Shown here: positions 42,801 to 54,445 of the stretch, piece after piece
Numbering within the stretch: the first letter of the stretch is position 1
Layout of the letters: each line of letters begins with the position of its first letter
Source of the DNA: Brachypodium distachyon
Taxonomy: Eukaryota > Streptophyta > Magnoliopsida > Poales > Poaceae
Assembly (NCBI RefSeq): GCF_000005505.3
Contig: NC_016131.3
Location: forward strand, 61,055,355-61,119,354
DNA length: 64,000 nucleotides
Direction of reading: 5' to 3'
Position numbers and translations under genes: made by a program
Notes under the pieces: generated by a model
The model's input: the letters and a program-made list of their open reading frames with translations, nothing else
Database searches by the model: none
What the model was told of the DNA's origin: nothing

Positions 42801-44458
42801 TTTCTGGATTATAAACTAGCGAACTACCAAGACTTTAGTAGGTGCACACCATACTTGTTTTTAATGCTCGTATGATGGTTCGGAATTGAAGTAGATTTCT
42901 CCACATCCAACATGTGTTTTTCCAATTGCAAAATGCTTGGATTTTTTCTTTTGAAAAGCAGCCATGATTTTTACCAAAAAATAAACATAACTTATGTACT
43001 GCAACTGTTATTTGACTGACAGTAGTTTTACTCATAATGTTGGAATAAGGTGTCTCGAATTTGGTAATCCATAATGTTGAACTGTTAAAAGACACACAAT
43101 TGTAATAGGGTGTCCCTAATTTGGTCCATAATGTTGGACTGGAATTAACTAACTGTAATTTTACTTGGTCTTATATTTTCAATGTAAGGGCCACCTTATC
43201 TCAATTATCTGGATATGTCATACGGAGATTTAGCATGTGATTTAACAGACGTTTTGTATTGGATGCTTCAACATCTTGCAATTTTGTGCCACCCATACCT
43301 TAGATATTCCACTACTTTATCTCATTTACTCTTTGCATTGCCCCATCCCATCCGATCACATCATGTCACATCTCAGCACTATATCTGTAAACTGCATTCC
43401 AGTATCCAGATTTTTTTTCTTGTTTTCACCAGATAAGTTCCTAGCAGGCAAGCACACAGGACTGAAATTTTTTGGTTTACCTGTTCCATCCTGAGTATAT
43501 TACAGTTTTGAACGGATTTGCTGGAAAATTATAAGAAGTCTTGACTACACATATTCTATTGTCTTGTTGCAGACAGACCAGATGAAGAGAATTGGCGATG
43601 AGCTTGATTCTGTTCACTTTTCGCTGAAGAAAGCTAGCCAGCTGGTGAAAGAGATTGGCCGTCAGGTCTGCCCTCCCTCCCTCTCCTTGTATGATCAGTC
43701 GTGCTTCTGCAGCGGTACCTGAAATTTGAGAAATCCGTTTTGCAGGTCGCAACTGACAAATGCATCATGGCGTTGCTTGCTGTGATAGTTTTTGGTGTTA
43801 TTGCAATTATTGTCGTTAAGGTAAATTTTTGGCTATTTCTATATGCCGATTTCAATATATGCATGTACTCCCTCTGATCCTAAATTATTGACTCAAATTT
43901 GCTCAAATATGGATGTATCTATTCTTAAAAAGTGTCTAGATACATGTAATATTTCGACAACAATTTAGGATCGGAGGGAGTAATTCCGTTTTTAGGGTAC
44001 ATGAAAGATTACCCGCAAAAAAGAAAAGAGGGTGCATGCAAGATTGCCAGTTGATTACCAAGTGCACACGCATTCGACAATTTTTTGGTAATGATTAAGG
44101 CTTGGGCATCACAATACTACATTAGAGAGTAAAGCAAGGCTCGTTGGAACTTCTGACTACAAACCTAGTGATGGTCAACGTTGATGCAACTCTTCTTTAG
44201 GTGGTATCTGGTTGCTGTATTTTTTCTAAATTCTATTAACTGGACCGTGGGAGGTTGTTTGATATCCTCACTGACAGTTCTACTGCTTTCCCGTGCAACA
44301 ATTGGAAATGAATGAGAATAATTACTGATGTTTTGTTCTTCCAGATTGTCCACCCGCAAAACAAAAACATACCAGACATCCCAGGAATGGCTCCGCCAGC
44401 TCAAAACTTCCAGACTAACAGGAGATTGTTGTCAGCAAACGCTTTCGGAGGTCTTTGA
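39847..44458 (+). CDS. NPSN11: Novel plant SNARE (NPSN-type Qb-SNARE)
   Basis: Ten exons: 39847-39923, 41089-41181, 41464-41557, 41637-41674, 41883-41983, 42585-42664, 42737-42793, 43573-43665, 43746-43820 and 44345-44458. They total 822 nt and encode 273 residues; every junction has GT/AG and keeps frame. The N-terminal helical region (ELEQIDGEIQDIFRALQ, MDKIKDSNRQAKQLEDLTG) precedes the SNARE motif at about 155-208 (VVAQTLDVGAQTATTLTQQT, then SLKKASQLVKEIGRQ). A C-terminal membrane anchor lies at 217-238 (IMALLAVIVFGVIAIIVVK), followed by a short tail ending RRLLSANAFGGL. NPSN proteins are Qb-SNAREs at the plasma membrane and the cell plate, where they work with KNOLLE-type Qa-SNAREs in cytokinesis. 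I cannot say which NPSN paralogue (11, 12 or 13) this is with certainty. Intron 9 carries a Stowaway MITE. Confidence 0.93.
43868..43980. mobile_element. Stowaway MITE in intron 9 of the SNARE gene
   Basis: 113 bp from CTCCCTCTGATCCTAAATTA to ACAATTTAGGATCGGAGGGAG, flanked by TA at 43866-43867 and 43981-43982. Complete ends; it begins 48 bp after the exon 9 donor. Confidence 0.9.
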
Positions 44459-44886
44459 TGATTGCTTGAGGTACCTTCGTGCTGCAGTACTCGGTCCGCA
44501 AAGCAACTTCTAGTGAGCCACGAGATACGTTGTAACATTTTTTTTTGCGCCTGTATATTTGTTTCTTGTGTGTATATATGCATTATGCAACAGAGATGAG
44601 ATCTTTAACGAGTCCATAGGAACACGTGAGTTACAGTTTACCCCCGCATCTTATGGAATTTCGAATGATAGGAACATAATTACTAGTTCCACTACAAAAA
44701 TGAGTCCAGACATATTCGCTACGCAGGCGGTTGCGGCAAATAACTAAATGAGACTAGACCTATAGCTAGTCTGTATGAACTCCAAAACCTGCCAGGCTGC
44801 AAACAGGAGTACGGGGAGGCAATTATGCAAGAATAAAACAGAATTAAAACAAATAAATTTTACAAGGAGTAATCATTGGCTTTGCA
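44459..44886. other. Convergent 3' region between SNARE and PPR genes
   Basis: 428 bp between stop codons, holding both 3' UTRs. No other feature seen. Confidence 0.5.
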
Positions 44887-46452
44887 TCATTGAGCGGATG
44901 AAGAGTTCTCAGACCCAACCCAGCTGCAAGCTGCGTCTTTGAGGACCCCTCGACTTCTCATCATCTCTCTGACTTGGTGGACACCGTCCCACTTCCCGGC
45001 TGCTGCGAGTGTGTTGGAGAAGGCCATGTAGGCGCCTGGTCTCCCGGCGTGGCTCAGCGCGAACACCTCCTTGGACGCGACGTTGGCCATGTCGACGTCC
45101 CCGTGGAGAGTGGCAGCCCCGAGCAGCGCCGCCCACACGTCGGAGTTTGGCCTCGCCGGTATCCCTCTGACGAAATCGTAAGCCCGGCGCACGCTCCCGA
45201 ACCTGCCCAACAGGTCAACCATGCACGCGTAGTGCTCCATCCGTGGTTTCAGCGAGTACTCGCGCTCCATGCTCTCCAATATCTCTTGGCCCTGTGACAT
45301 GAGCCCGGCTCGGGCGCACGCCGACAGGGCGCTCAGGAACGTGGCGTGGTTTGGCTTCACGCCCCGCTGCTGCTGCCGCCGCCGCATCTCCCCGAACAGC
45401 TCGAGAGCCTCCTCAGAGAGGCCGTTCTTTCCGTACCCGTCGATCATCGAAGTCCATGTGATGACGTTCCTATCCGCCATCCCGTCGAACACCTTCCGTG
45501 CGTCCTCCACCCGACCGCACTTGGAGTACATGTCGAGCAGCGCACTCCCGGCCTTGATGTCAGAGACGATGTTGCTCTTGATAACATGGCACTGCACCTG
45601 TTCCCCGAGCTCCGGCGACGACAGGAGCGAGCACGCGCCAAGCACGCTCACGCATGTCGACACCGTGGGCCGGAACCCTGCTCGCTGCATCGCCTTCAAC
45701 ACCTCCAGCGAGCTCTCCGCGGTCTCCTCCGTCTTGCTGTACCCCTCGATCAACGCGTTGTACACCACGGCGTCCTTCTCCTCCATGCCTTCGAATATGG
45801 TCTCGGCCTCCCTGTACAACCCCTCGTTCATGCACCCGACGATCAGTGATGTCGAGCACACCACTCTCCGCGCCGGCGCCGGCATCATGTCGTGGACACG
45901 CCGCGCATAGCCCAGGGACGCGTTCTTCACGTAGGCGTCCACCAACGCCGCGAAGAGGATGTCGTCGAACTCGACAACAGACCTCACGACGCGCGCGTGG
46001 ACTTCCTTGGCGGCGCCCGGCAGCGCCAGCGCCGCGGACAGCTTGAGCGCCATCGACAGCGCGAAGACGTCCAGCCGCCCAGTGGAACCCGCGATCCGCC
46101 TCACGACCCCCAGCGCCTCCTCGGGGAGTCCCAGCCGGAAATACCCGGCGACGAGGTAGTTGTGCGCGGCGTGGGTCGGGGTCGGCATTCCGTCGAAGAC
46201 CGCGCGGGCGTTGCGGTGTGAGCCGCATCGCAGGTGCAGGATGAGGATCTTGACCAACAGGTCGGGTGTGGGGCGGAGCCCGGACGCGAGTAGTTGCGCG
46301 TGGAGACACGCCGACTCGGGACGGGTCGGGCGCGCGTAGATGAGGCTCTGGACCGCGGCGGCGAGCGCGCCGGCGGTGCGGAGGTAGCGGGGGACGCGCG
46401 GGGATACAGAGCAAGGGCGCCACTGGGACTCTGCTCTGTTTCTTCCTTGCAT
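44887..46452 (-). CDS. Pentatricopeptide repeat protein, PLS/E-type
   Basis: Intronless, 521 residues. The first ~45 residues are Arg/Ala/Ser-rich without acidic residues, fitting an organellar transit peptide. From about residue 48 a run of PPR motifs follows, for example ARAVFDGMPTPTHAAHNYLV, AETIFEGMEEKDAVVYNALI and GSALLDMYSKCGRVEDARKV, then FDGMADRNVITWTSMIDGYG. Motif lengths alternate as in the PLS class. The C-terminus reads as an E-domain (SDVWAALLGAATLHGDVDMA, ending AACSWVG) with no DYW domain. Such proteins act in RNA editing or processing in mitochondria or plastids; the RNA target cannot be told here. Head-to-head with the NAC gene, tail-to-tail with the SNARE gene. Confidence 0.92.
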   Translation of the reverse strand: MQGRNRAESQWRPCSVSPRVPRYLRTAGALAAAVQSLIYARPTRPESACLHAQLLASGLRPTPDLLVKILILHLRCGSHRNARAVFDGMPTPTHAAHNYLVAGYFRLGLPEEALGVVRRIAGSTGRLDVFALSMALKLSAALALPGAAKEVHARVVRSVVEFDDILFAALVDAYVKNASLGYARRVHDMMPAPARRVVCSTSLIVGCMNEGLYREAETIFEGMEEKDAVVYNALIEGYSKTEETAESSLEVLKAMQRAGFRPTVSTCVSVLGACSLLSSPELGEQVQCHVIKSNIVSDIKAGSALLDMYSKCGRVEDARKVFDGMADRNVITWTSMIDGYGKNGLSEEALELFGEMRRRQQQRGVKPNHATFLSALSACARAGLMSQGQEILESMEREYSLKPRMEHYACMVDLLGRFGSVRRAYDFVRGIPARPNSDVWAALLGAATLHGDVDMANVASKEVFALSHAGRPGAYMAFSNTLAAAGKWDGVHQVREMMRSRGVLKDAACSWVGSENSSSAQ

Positions 46453-46745
46453 CTTTGCCAGCTAGCCGTGCCGTACGTGGATATCTAAATAAGTCTTGTA
46501 CGGAGTAGAAAGAATCGGGAAGAGACGGTCTATCCAAAGAAACGAAGATAAGCTCAGAACAGGAGTCCGGCGTCAGGACAACACCTGAGGCACAGCGAGC
46601 CTATATAAGCCAACGAATTCAATTTGTAACAAATCCTTACTATTCTGCACGTAAATCATACTACGATGTTGCTGCCAATTTCGATCTAGCCACGGCACGC
46701 CGCACGCCGTCGACGTGATGGGCCACTAGGCCATGTATATAAGCT
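46453..46745. promoter_or_regulatory. Shared head-to-head promoter, PPR gene and NAC gene
   Basis: Only 293 bp separate the PPR start codon (minus strand) from the NAC start codon (plus strand), so both 5' UTRs and core promoters must fit in this interval. A TATATAAG at 46602-46609 is placed for the NAC gene (about 140 bp before its ATG). No equally clear TATA is seen for the PPR gene. Confidence 0.55.
46602..46609 (+). promoter_or_regulatory. TATA box, NAC gene
   Basis: CTATATAAGCC, 137 bp upstream of the NAC start. A second TATATAAG at 46737-46744 is directly before the ATG and too close to serve as its TATA box. Confidence 0.55.
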
Positions 46746-48289
46746 ATGGAGGTCGCCCCTGCCAGCACCGAGCACCAGAGAAGGTTCATGCTAAAATTGC
46801 CTCCGGGATACCACTTCGCCCCGACGGAGAACGAGCTTGTCGTGCACTATCTTCGCCGGAAAATTGCCGGCCTCCAGCCGCTGCTGCCCATCTTTTTTGA
46901 CGTGGATAACCTCAACAGTTACCGCCCGGAGCAAATCGTAGGCACGTAGGCATTCAAGTACAACTAGTACACGATGTGATAATTTCTGGATCTTTTTGAC
47001 TTGGATAGTAAATTAAATAAAAAGGCAGATTTTGCATGATCCAAATTGCAGTCTTGCAGATAAGTATCGGAAGCATGGGGAGGACTGTTGGTACTTCTTC
47101 ACCAAGCGTGTCCGGAAATACTCAACTGGCAACCACCCGAACCGGACTACTCCGGGCAAGGGATTTTGGAATGCCACGGGTCCGTGGAGGTTGATTCACG
47201 TCGACAAGGAACTAGCTGGGCGCGTGAGGACGCTGGTGTTCTACACTGAGCCGGAGAAGGAGGAGCAAGTGGCGCCGGGTCTTAAAGAGATGGATGACCA
47301 GACGGCATTGTCCAAGCTAGCAAAGACCAGTTGGATCATGTATGAGTACGAGAACCTCACTTCACAGGCAGAGGCTGAAGACAAAAATATCGACAAGGTT
47401 TTGGTCTTCATGCACATCTGGTTCTTGATGATCTCTTCGTATAATACAACTTGTTGATCTCATCTGTGCGTGCTTGAATGACAAAATTAATTAATTGGTT
47501 GCATCTCATTCTTGCAGATTGATGAGTGGGTGTTGTGCACCATACAGAAGAGGCGGCGTTGCAACGGCAAGGAAAAAGGCCGAGGATAATGGCCGTGCAG
47601 GCGGCAAGAACATCAAGGGGAAGAGAGAAATCAATGTAGACGACAAGAAGAGAAAGAGAAAGGAGACGGAAAATATCGACGCGGAGAAGGGAATTGACCA
47701 AGGCCAACAACAAACTGATGACCCCATGAAGATACTCGAGGTGCCAATTTCACCACCACACCTAGAGACGGCGACACCCGAGGGAACAAGATGAGTCGGG
47801 GATTGAGTTCGAGGACTCCGGTCCACCCTAAAAGAGACTGCCCGTGGCACGACTGCAATCGCAGGAACCACCACACACAAAGACCATATCTTCTTTCATA
47901 GCAGACAATTGCTACTCCATTTGTGCAAACATGGCGCCAACAACACCGTGGCCGCAGGAACCACCGCGTTCAGAGAGACCATGTTTCCGCCTGAAGGAGG
48001 CACCTACACCGTTGGTTCAGCTGGCTCAACCATGACGTCGGTTATGATGTGGCAGGGACAACAACTCTCCAGAGACACCTACATCTCTGATCCCCGCTTG
48101 GAGCCTGGGATGGCACATCCTCCTGCAGGATACAACTACAATGTGGCTCCTCCAAACATGGCGAAGTATCAGTTCACAAACTTACATCCTGATGCGGTGG
48201 CGCCTCCTCGGGCTTACGGTTATGGTGGCTCTGTTCCTCACGCGGTTGTCGGAGCTTTGGACGGCCTTCTCAGCGCCGCCAACGCTTAA
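46746..48289 (+). pseudogene. NAC-domain transcription factor gene with broken C-terminal frame
   Basis: Exons 46746-46945, 47052-47397 and from 47518 encode an almost complete NAC domain. Subdomain A is LPPGYHFAPTENELVVHYL. The DNA-contacting part is WYFFTKRVRKYSTGNHPNR with GKGFWNATGPWRLI. Subdomain D is SWIMYEYENL, and E is IDEWVLCTIQKRRR. The exon 3 frame then hits TAA at 47587-47589, giving only 205 residues. The normal-looking C-terminal sequence resumes in another frame (47555-47794: ARKKAEDNGRAGGKNIKGKR) and then in a third (about 47812-48289, ending in GALDGLLSAANA). No GT/AG pair joins these. Either the gene has two small indels and makes a truncated NAC, or the sequence has errors. 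The NAC domain itself lacks some usual residues (GFWNATG in place of GFWKATG), typical of a divergent grass-specific group. Confidence 0.7.
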
Positions 48290-49065
48290 CATTTACCAGC
48301 TCTGCTCTTACGCCGCGGGAACCAAGACCACGGCAATCTACATGAATAGCGGCACGACGAGCAGCCAGAGCCATGACGTGTTTTTCGCTGGCTCCTCCCA
48401 GTCCCCAGTCCCAGCACCACAGCGTCCCCTCCGTTCTTGGTGGAGGTAGAGCTGTGAGGCCCGCCGTGGCGCAGGATTTGGATGCGGCAACCAAACTAAG
48501 CTGCACACGCCTGCCGGTCTAGAATAGTATGGTATGGGACCCTTGATTAGTTGGGTGCTAGCGGTGTTGTGTTGCTCTTGTAGAAACCACACTAGTCCTC
48601 GTCGTCGTTCATTGGGTTCGTAATTGGCTTAGGATGTCGACTTAAACCTCGTAGTGTTGAGTTTTTTTTTGTGTGTGCTGTCGTGTTGCTCGATCCAGTG
48701 GATTTGGATTCTGGAGCTGGTCTGTTGAGTTTTGTTTTTAATTTGTCGTTGAAATTTGGTTCCCCGTCCTTGTCCAAATTTTGTTCCCAAAGTCGTACAG
48801 GAATTGCCAATGCTCCGGACCTGGTCTGAAGAATTGTTTTTGACGGGCTTATAAAGATGATTTGGTGGCTTGAGATGGACTAAGCCGTAGCCGGACTCAT
48901 TGTTATTGCTATTCCAATCTGCAAATGATGATACAGTAGTACAAGCAAGTACATGGTCGCCGTACCGCGTACAAAGGAAATGAAATACATACACTTAAAC
49001 GAATTAAGCAAGCAGAATCAAGAGCGGCACACGCACGAATAAGATAGAATTGATGACGATTAGAG
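48290..49065. other. 3' flanks of NAC and peroxidase genes
   Basis: No gene with family resemblance. The two genes converge here, so both 3' UTRs lie in this interval. GCTGTCGTGTTGCTCGATCC and similar text near 48680 match nothing I recognise. Confidence 0.4.
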
Positions 49066-50221
49066 CTAGTAGTTGACAACCCGGCAGTTCCTCCTGACCT
49101 CGCCGTCGCCGCGGCCGGTCTTGACCTCGATGCTGGCCATCTTCACCATGGCAACCTCGAAGCGGTCCTCCCACCACCCGGGGATGTTGGCGTTGTCCAG
49201 CACCATCTTGGCCGTCTCCGCCGAGGCCAGGAGCGCCGCGTCGGAGGTGAAGAGCACCTTGTGCGCCAGCACGTTCTTGTAGTACTGGTTGTCGAGCTTG
49301 CCGGGCGTCACGACGTCCTGCACCACTGTGGGGTCGTCAGCCGGGCTCGGGCTCGCCGGGCACTGGCCCCTCAGCGACGTGCCGAGCGCCGGGTCGATGT
49401 CAGAGGGCACGGCGAGGCGGTCGGGCACGAAGGACGAGCAGTGGGAGCGGCCCACGGTGTGTGACCCCGAGAGCACCACCATGTCCTCGGCGCTGAGCCC
49501 CTTGGCTGCGAAGTTGTCCACGAGCTGCGCGAGGCCGAAGGTGGGCGGCGGGAGGAGGTCGAGCGCGCGCGAGGCAATGGAGACGCGGCCGTCCAGGCGG
49601 CCCGCCGGCATTTGGAACGCCACGCCGCGCCCGCGCTTGCTTAGGAAGAAGGAGGCGTCGCGCGCGGCGAAGGCGACGATGTCGGCGCAGGAGACGACGC
49701 CCGGGCAGGCCTTCTCGAGGATGTCCTTTGCCGCGTCGATCACCTCGAAGCCGCGGAGGCTCGGGAAGTTGGGCGGGCTCAGCTTCTCCGGCTGCGGGTT
49801 GGCCGGCGTCGGGTCCAGCAGGACGGACGCGTCGCAGCCCTGAGTTGTTGACATTTGCATTATTGGTTGCACGTAAAATGGTAAGCTCAAATCTTTCGTG
49901 ACAAGAGTGTCAACAGCACAATCATGCATGCATGGTCACGTGTTTCGTGCAAATTTGCCGTGATAAGACAAATATTACCTCGACGAAGCAGTCGTGGAAG
50001 AGCATACGGATGAGGCCGGCGCCGATGCCGGGGTTCCGGCGGACAGCTTCTGCGACGACGCCCTTGACAATGTCCTCGGCGTGCGGGCAGCTTTCGTGGT
50101 AGTACCCGACGGTGAGCCCGCACTTACCGGGGCTAGGAGGCTCGTAGTAGCCAGCAGCTTGGCAGAAAGCCAATGCCATGAGCAACGCAGGGACGACCAG
50201 AGTCGCAGCAACCTTACCCAT
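49066..50221 (-). CDS. Class III secretory peroxidase (tandem copy 1)
   Basis: Two exons, 50221-49979 and 49839-49066, 338 residues; the intron 49840-49978 sits right after FHDCFVE, a conserved class III intron site. The ATG at 50221 is chosen over an in-frame one 33 nt upstream because it starts a normal signal peptide (VAATLVVPALLMALAFCQAA, cleavage near 24). Catalytic residues are present: distal R72 and H76 in IRMLFHDCF, and the haem-ligand H208 in SGSHTVGRSHCSSF. The conserved GCDASVLLD and CPGVVSCADI motifs follow. It is expected to be secreted to the wall or vacuole and use H2O2 to oxidise phenolics. Closest relative in the window is the copy at 55940-57041; their second exons are both 774 nt. 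Confidence 0.94.
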
Positions 50222-50327
50222 GCTCGATTCTCTTGTGTATATGAAATCAGACACTACTGCGCTCTTGAGGATTGCAACTAGCGCCTAGTTGGATTGCGGT
50301 GGTGAAGTGCTGTGCCCTGTGCACGTC

Positions 50328-50335
50328 TATTTATA
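50328..50335 (-). promoter_or_regulatory. TATA box, peroxidase copy 1
   Basis: TATAAATA on the minus strand, 107 bp before the start codon at 50221. Confidence 0.65.
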
Positions 50336-52432
50336 GGCTTGACGGCGCACACTTGTACTTAATGAAATGAAGATGAGCGCGTACGTCCGGATTTAGGAAA
50401 ATAAAATAGAGTAACAAGGAAGAAGAATGCTTCTGAATTTCTGATCAGTGCTTGTTTAAGTGGATGTTGGGAGGCAGCTAGCGCAGAAGGTGGGCTGATT
50501 GAGTACAACCCAGCAATTTGACCTCCGCATGGCGTCAGTTCGTTAAACTGGCAGGTACGACATGATAATCACCGATCGAAGTTTTTTCTTTCGAAGGATC
50601 AGCGACCTAGCAATACAAAACACTAAAATAATAAAAATTACAAATAGTTATTTGGACCACTTAATGACGGACGAGCCGAAAGCTGGCCATCGTCATTACC
50701 CCTGCATCATGCTTGTCAAAGGAGTGTTTTGTGGTAGTAGTCACCGTGCTAAGGCCCTAAAGAAACCAACAAACCAAAGCATCAACAATCGCTAAAGATG
50801 AGAAACATAGATTAGAAGAACCATAACTGAAATCACACAAACAAACAAGTAAGCCAACCGAAACACAAGGAATTCGCCGAAAACCCGAAAAGCCAACCAG
50901 GTCCCAAGAGATTTGCCGGACACAAAACTCCGCGTGCTCTTTGCCAACGTTAGGCGCATTAGTACTGGAGCGAGGACAGGACGGGATTAAAACTTGCCCT
51001 GTCCAAACAAGGAATTAATAAAAATGCTCTAACAACTAGCCGGTGCAGGACGAAGACAAAGTTTTAGCTTGACTGGTTTATTTAACACTGGGAGACACAG
51101 GTTCAGTAAAGTCCTCTCCATAATAAAAAGCTTCATCGCCCAATAATGAGCGTACTGCCCATAAATATGTATATCGTCGTCTTACACATATCGAAATGCT
51201 ATCCATATGGGTATTGTACTATTTGATCTAGTAGTACGTAGCTTGACCTTTGCCACTTAGATAATGTAGAATACACGTACTTTTTTTTTATTATACGTAC
51301 TAAATCTGAACCACCAACAAAATTTTGGTACGGAGCTGCCTTTTTTTTTAATTATAAACGCGGTGGTATAACGGATATGTAATTTTTACCAAATGGTTAT
51401 CGGACAAATTAAAACAAATCATGCAGCAAAGAGCTACATGACTCACGAACCTGCATATATGCTGCTGTCCAAAGTACCACTTCAACCTGACTCGTCGTCA
51501 CGTCATCTTCTGACCCGACCCGCTAGTGGTTAACTTAGCCCCGATTCGCCCCTCTCACAAAATTTCAACCCAATACAATCTAGGTGACATATGACAGATG
51601 GGTCGGACATGTGAAAAATAGCATCAAACATCTTAATCCCGTCGATTTGGGTTTTGTGAGAAATATGGTCTGAATAGTTGTGACAGAGCTAGGATGTGAG
51701 TATAGAGGGGGCAAATAGAAGAAATTCAACATTGCAGGGGGCAAATTGAGTACTAATACTAATATTTTTTGCATTTGTATTCATGAACACTACTAATTTT
51801 ACCTTGAAAACACTTTAATGGTTGTGGTTTCTTGAGACTGTTACTAACAACCGTGGTTTCATGAAACTCTGGACGCAAGAAATATGGTTTTGTAAATTTT
51901 ACTAAAAGAAAAGGACAAAGTAAAACAAGAAGAAGAAGCAAAAGTAGCTCGGCTGAACAGCACAAATGCAACTAAACTAAGCTTAAGCAGCTACTCGAGA
52001 CATTAATATTCTACCTACCCTTCCGTATTGCTAACATTTTTTGTACTTCTGAGGACCTATCGCAAATTAATAATTATGCTAAGTGGTTGACAGAATCATA
52101 ACATGCTGAGTTGACAAATGAATCTTCTTTCCTATCACTATATTATTCAGAGAGGCTCTATATAATGTGACAAATGTCACTGATCAACAATTACTAGTAT
52201 AATTAATGATCTAGATTAGACATTAGTCTAATATATTGAACTTTAACTACTCTTATATAGTATTACTCCGTAACTGACCTTTTATAGGGAGCGTCTTCAG
52301 GCTCGTTTACTGGAAGGTTTACTTCTTCAACTTTTCACGTATGCATGTTTCATTCTTGCAATCATTTTTTTTTGCGAAAATTCTTGCAATCAATTTTGTT
52401 TTAAATACACATTGTTTTACCCTTTCGAGGTA
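50336..52432. other. Spacer between peroxidase copies, first part
   Basis: AT-rich, with no gene-like frame. TACGTACT words and A/T runs near 51280-51360 are low-complexity. Nothing assigned. Confidence 0.45.
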
Positions 52433-52545
52433 CTCCCTTCGATTCTAAATTGTTGTCGAAATATTACATGAATCTAAACGCTTTTTAAGAATAGATACAT
52501 CCATATTTGAGCAAATTTGAGTCAAGAATTTAGAATTAGAGGGAG
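52433..52545. mobile_element. Stowaway MITE
   Basis: 113 bp, starting CTCCCTTCGATTCTAAATTG and ending AATTTAGAATTAGAGGGAG, flanked by TA at 52431-52432 and 52546-52547. More diverged than the copies at 31570 and 43868. Confidence 0.85.
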
Positions 52546-52547
52546 TA

Positions 52548-54304
52548 ACTTTTTATCAATTCCCATATTTGCGACCGTAACCCTTTGACCATTTTCAATC
52601 TGATCTGTTGCTCTAATTTCAGAATTGTTTTTTAAAATGCTGCCTTTTCTACGCCGGATAGGTTAATTTTGTACGCTAGCGAGTAGACAATACTGAGTGG
52701 ATTTTTAATTACTTGATTTTTTCCTTGTTATTTACTCGTATTTAATGTTCTAGTTAGCTGTATTGTGCAAAGCGTGTCTTGGAGTCAAACACGGCAGCAA
52801 GCCAGCGACATTCCACTTGTTCTGCCTCGTGACAGAGAACTTGATCGTAATTCGTAGTAAAAGAAATGCCAAGTCGTTAGGATTAGCTAAGCATCGTCTG
52901 GATTCATGACGTACGGAGGTAAAGATGTCATGTTCATGTTAACATTTTGAACTAAGAAACTACTAAGACATTACAACTGAGCCCCGCTCCGAGCTTCCCG
53001 TTCACTTTGATTCCTCTACGTCCGATAAAAGATGAATGGCCGCGATGTACGAACGCGGACAGCACCCTCAGCCGTGGCAACGGGCTTCTCATGGGCAGCT
53101 CCGCCCGGCACGACTCGCACATGAGTAGTGATGTAGAGAGAAACCAGCTGGCATTTCTAGAAACAACTAGCAAAGAGGCCGTGGGACGCCACGGAACAAC
53201 AAAAGTGCCCATTGAACATTTTTAGCACTTTCTATTTCACAGCTAATCATTCTCAAGTCTCAGCAAAACTTCCCACTGATTTTTTAGTGCACACAAAGTT
53301 TTTCCTCCTTTGCAGGCCTAACAACATAATTTCCAACTGATTCTTTTTCCTTCTTCCAATTATTCTTTGACAGTCTTTCCTTTGAAATATTTTCATTTGT
53401 CATGGTCACACTTTTGTTGAATTTCTGATAGTAGCTGCAGTACCGGAACTCCCTGGAGTAGTATCAAAATACACAGTAATAAAACTGGTGAACTTTGGGG
53501 ACATGGTAAAGAAATATGAACATGAACAAACTGCCTGGTATTTCTGATGAATGATGATTTGCTGAAAAATTATTTTGAACCTTCCATCTCTTCTGTTCCC
53601 GCCATAATGATTTTGTATATCCTCTACAATTATTTCAGTACACTTTTACAGTTGAGAACTTCCCCTGATAAAAAATGTGCTTATGATAATATAAAAAAAT
53701 TAGTCATTACCTCCACTTTTTATCAGGAAGAATTCTAATATATGTATATTTGTTCAGAGTACACTTTATCCACATACTCTAAGACAACCAAGTTACCAAT
53801 CCACATAGTTAATGACAGAATGGTGAAGCTAGCTAGGTGACTTGCCTTCTCGACATGCATCCTAGTCAAATGCATGTTTGCCCTCATTCCAAAGTCCCAC
53901 ACTCATACGCAGCTGCGTGGCAAGCATAGGACTCATATTTTCAGCAGATAGGAAGTTCATCCCTGGCTCCAGAAGCTGTGTCAATAAATTGTTACATTTT
54001 GTTACTAATGTGTGGCCCATAGAAGAAAAAGGGAAAATTCAGACCAAACTTCAAAAGGAAAAGGAAACATTCAGATAAAAAAGATAGTACCCACCAAATG
54101 GTCATCATTTGATTTGTCAGGTAGAACTCTCGTTGAGGTAAACATTGGTGGATCCCCTACCCATGTAAATCTCCTGCGCACTGGCTTTACTCTGCACAAC
54201 AACTACGTCAATTGAGCTACTGAGTGATACCTACTTACATTGAAGTTTAATAATTTATAAAATGAAGAATGTTGAAGTAACAGTTCTAGAAAACAAGAGA
54301 TCAA
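52548..54304. other. Spacer between peroxidase copies, second part
   Basis: A GC-richer piece at 52980-53220 has a short open frame on each strand but no family resemblance. The rest is AT-rich. 53870-54220 may hold other worn exon pieces on the minus strand next to the DnaJ-X-like fragment, but I could not assign them. Confidence 0.35.
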
Positions 54305-54445
54305 GCTATAAACCATACTGCATCTGTCCAAGGTTTGAACTTATATAAGAACCATGGTATGATGGGCCAGCTCTCAACATAATCTCCGAACAAGTCGCAC
54401 CCAAAAAGCATCCCAAAGATAGCAGTTGGATCTATCATGTTATAC
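54305..54445 (-). pseudogene. DnaJ-X-domain protein, isolated exon-like fragment
   Basis: The minus strand has an acceptor-like TGACATTTCAG directly before 54445. The frame after it reads YNMIDPTAIFGMLFGCDLFG then DYVESW. This matches the start of the X-domain in plant DnaJ proteins (D-AAIFGMLFGSE-FE-YIGQLA). After DYVE the frame departs from the family and soon stops. No J domain or later exon is found near by, so this looks like a captured or relic exon. Confidence 0.5.

Noticed and set aside
45560..46537. 325-residue minus-strand frame overlapping the PPR gene
   Set aside because: Alternate frame of the PPR exon, Arg/Gly/Pro-rich with no domain; the other frame carries the PPR motifs.
46737..46744. 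TATATAAG directly before the NAC start as TATA box
   Set aside because: It is only 1-2 bp before the ATG, which leaves no room for transcription start and leader; the copy at 46602 is better placed.
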